A DNA stretch of 33,149 nucleotides from Opitutaceae bacterium (GTDB lineage Bacteria > Verrucomicrobiota > Verrucomicrobiia > Opitutales > Opitutaceae). The notes under the pieces were generated by a model, which was given only the letters and a program-made list of their open reading frames with translations, did no database searches and was not told where the DNA came from. The DNA lies in assembly GCA_014376585.1 (NCBI GenBank), contig JACMRG010000213.1, positions 1-33,149 on the forward strand, read 5' to 3'. Below, piece by piece: positions 32,645-33,149 of the stretch (positions are counted from its first letter, which is position 1; every line of letters begins with the position of its first letter). Position numbers and translations under genes: made by a program.

Positions 32645-33149
32645 TCACCATCCGTTCATTGCAGCCAGTGGGAGCTTAATTTGCGTCCATTCGGCGACGC
32701 GGTGGAAATCGGGACGGGAGAGTGGTGTTGTGGCTGAAAGTGTGAACGTGCCATCGGCATGATAATCGTAGCGACAGGCGTTAAAAGCCCAAACACGGGG
32801 AGGAGGCACGGCCGGTGGCAGGAGGCGCGCCAAAGGCAGGCGAATGGAGAGTCGCCAGCGGCGAGCGCTGGTCTCGATCTGCACGGCATGCTCGCCGATC
32901 AAGGTCGGGCGGAGATAGTCGTCGAGCCCGCGCGTGCGGTCGGCGGTGCGGTGCGGGTAGTGGAGCTGCAGGCAATGACCTTCCGGGCTGAATTGAAATT
33001 CGTGGTAGTCGGGGCGGCCCTCGGCTTGGAGGAAAAGCTCGAAAGTATCGCCGAGCTTCCAGAGGAACTGCTGGTTGGCGGTCGCGGTGGTGGTGATGTG
33101 ATCGTCGGAGAGCGTGGCGCTCACGAGGAGGGCGTCGCCGGCGAGGGCG
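32645..33149 (-). CDS. C-terminal part of a carbohydrate-binding-type protein (runs off the right edge)
   Basis: The frame is open to the window end, so only the last 167 residues are seen (LAGDALLVSATLSDDHITTT onward, through NQQFLWKLGDTFELFLQAEG and YHEFQFSPEGHCLQLHYP). The pattern of a strand, then WxLGDxFELFLQ, then a YxEFxxSPxG strand matches family-9 carbohydrate-binding modules and DOMON-like sugar-binding domains, which bind ligands in a beta sandwich. It ends with KLPLAAMNGW. A GTG at 33124 is not taken as the start because the conserved fold begins upstream. Any catalytic domain would lie outside the window. Confidence 0.7.
   Translation of the reverse strand, partial: ALAGDALLVSATLSDDHITTTATANQQFLWKLGDTFELFLQAEGRPDYHEFQFSPEGHCLQLHYPHRTADRTRGLDDYLRPTLIGEHAVQIETSARRWRLSIRLPLARLLPPAVPPPRVWAFNACRYDYHADGTFTLSATTPLSRPDFHRVAEWTQIKLPLAAMNGW

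Overview
The window looks like a chromosomal segment of a high-GC Gram-negative bacterium. My best guess is Verrucomicrobiota, Opitutales-like. That rests on exported and lipoprotein signals, the accessory gene content and a carbohydrate-binding-type protein at the right edge. No rRNA or tRNA was seen, so the taxonomic call is an inference only.

Left edge (1-1390): a decayed UbiD-type decarboxylase fragment is joined to a decayed IS5-type transposase fragment, followed by an AraC-family regulator. Next comes a 570-base stretch with one doubtful ORF, a perfect 10-bp inverted repeat and a weak terminator.

Mobile element (about 1960-16460): two divergent operons face each other across a 334-base control region. 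The leftward operon encodes an HTH-like protein, a ParA-type ATPase, a coiled-coil membrane protein and a VirD4/TraD coupling ATPase. The rightward operon encodes a MobF relaxase-helicase, a small protein, a 1772-residue DNA methylase/SNF2 helicase, a winged-helix protein and a 789-residue serine recombinase with a ParB-like C-terminal half. No mating-pair (type IV secretion) genes are present, so this reads as an integrative mobilizable element. The control region carries 11-bp tandem repeats, a perfect hairpin and repeated motifs, and is a good oriT/partition-site candidate. An 85-codon ORF with very protein-like composition lies wholly inside the 5' end of the methylase-helicase gene in another frame. 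It is a candidate overprinted gene.

Copper cluster (16533-20825, minus strand): an ECF sigma factor with a C-terminal cysteine-rich tail (CorE-like), two exported metal-binding (YHS/TRASH-like) proteins, a multicopper oxidase fused to an outer-membrane barrel-like domain, and a small membrane protein. The two metal-binding genes share an upstream motif, TGTAAGA-N15-CGTCT, which fits an ECF promoter and suggests a self-contained copper-responsive regulon.

Minus-strand operon (20882-24898): an exported DJ-1/PfpI protein, a GlxA-type regulator (DJ-1 plus AraC), an isoprenylcysteine methyltransferase-like membrane protein and a serine beta-lactamase-like hydrolase, tightly packed.

Regulator/efflux region (25052-29124): a LysR regulator divergent from a DHA2-type MFS pump with a palindrome between them, then a TetR regulator divergent from a lipoprotein gene with two near-identical palindromic operators between them.

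Right part (29169-32396): a glutaredoxin-like gene, a 48-codon membrane peptide gene and a DUF7010 gene are translationally coupled. They are followed by three single-gene units (DUF2306, DUF4260, alpha/beta hydrolase), each ending in an attC-like site. This looks like an integron cassette cluster without an integrase in view. The window ends inside a minus-strand gene for a carbohydrate-binding-type protein.
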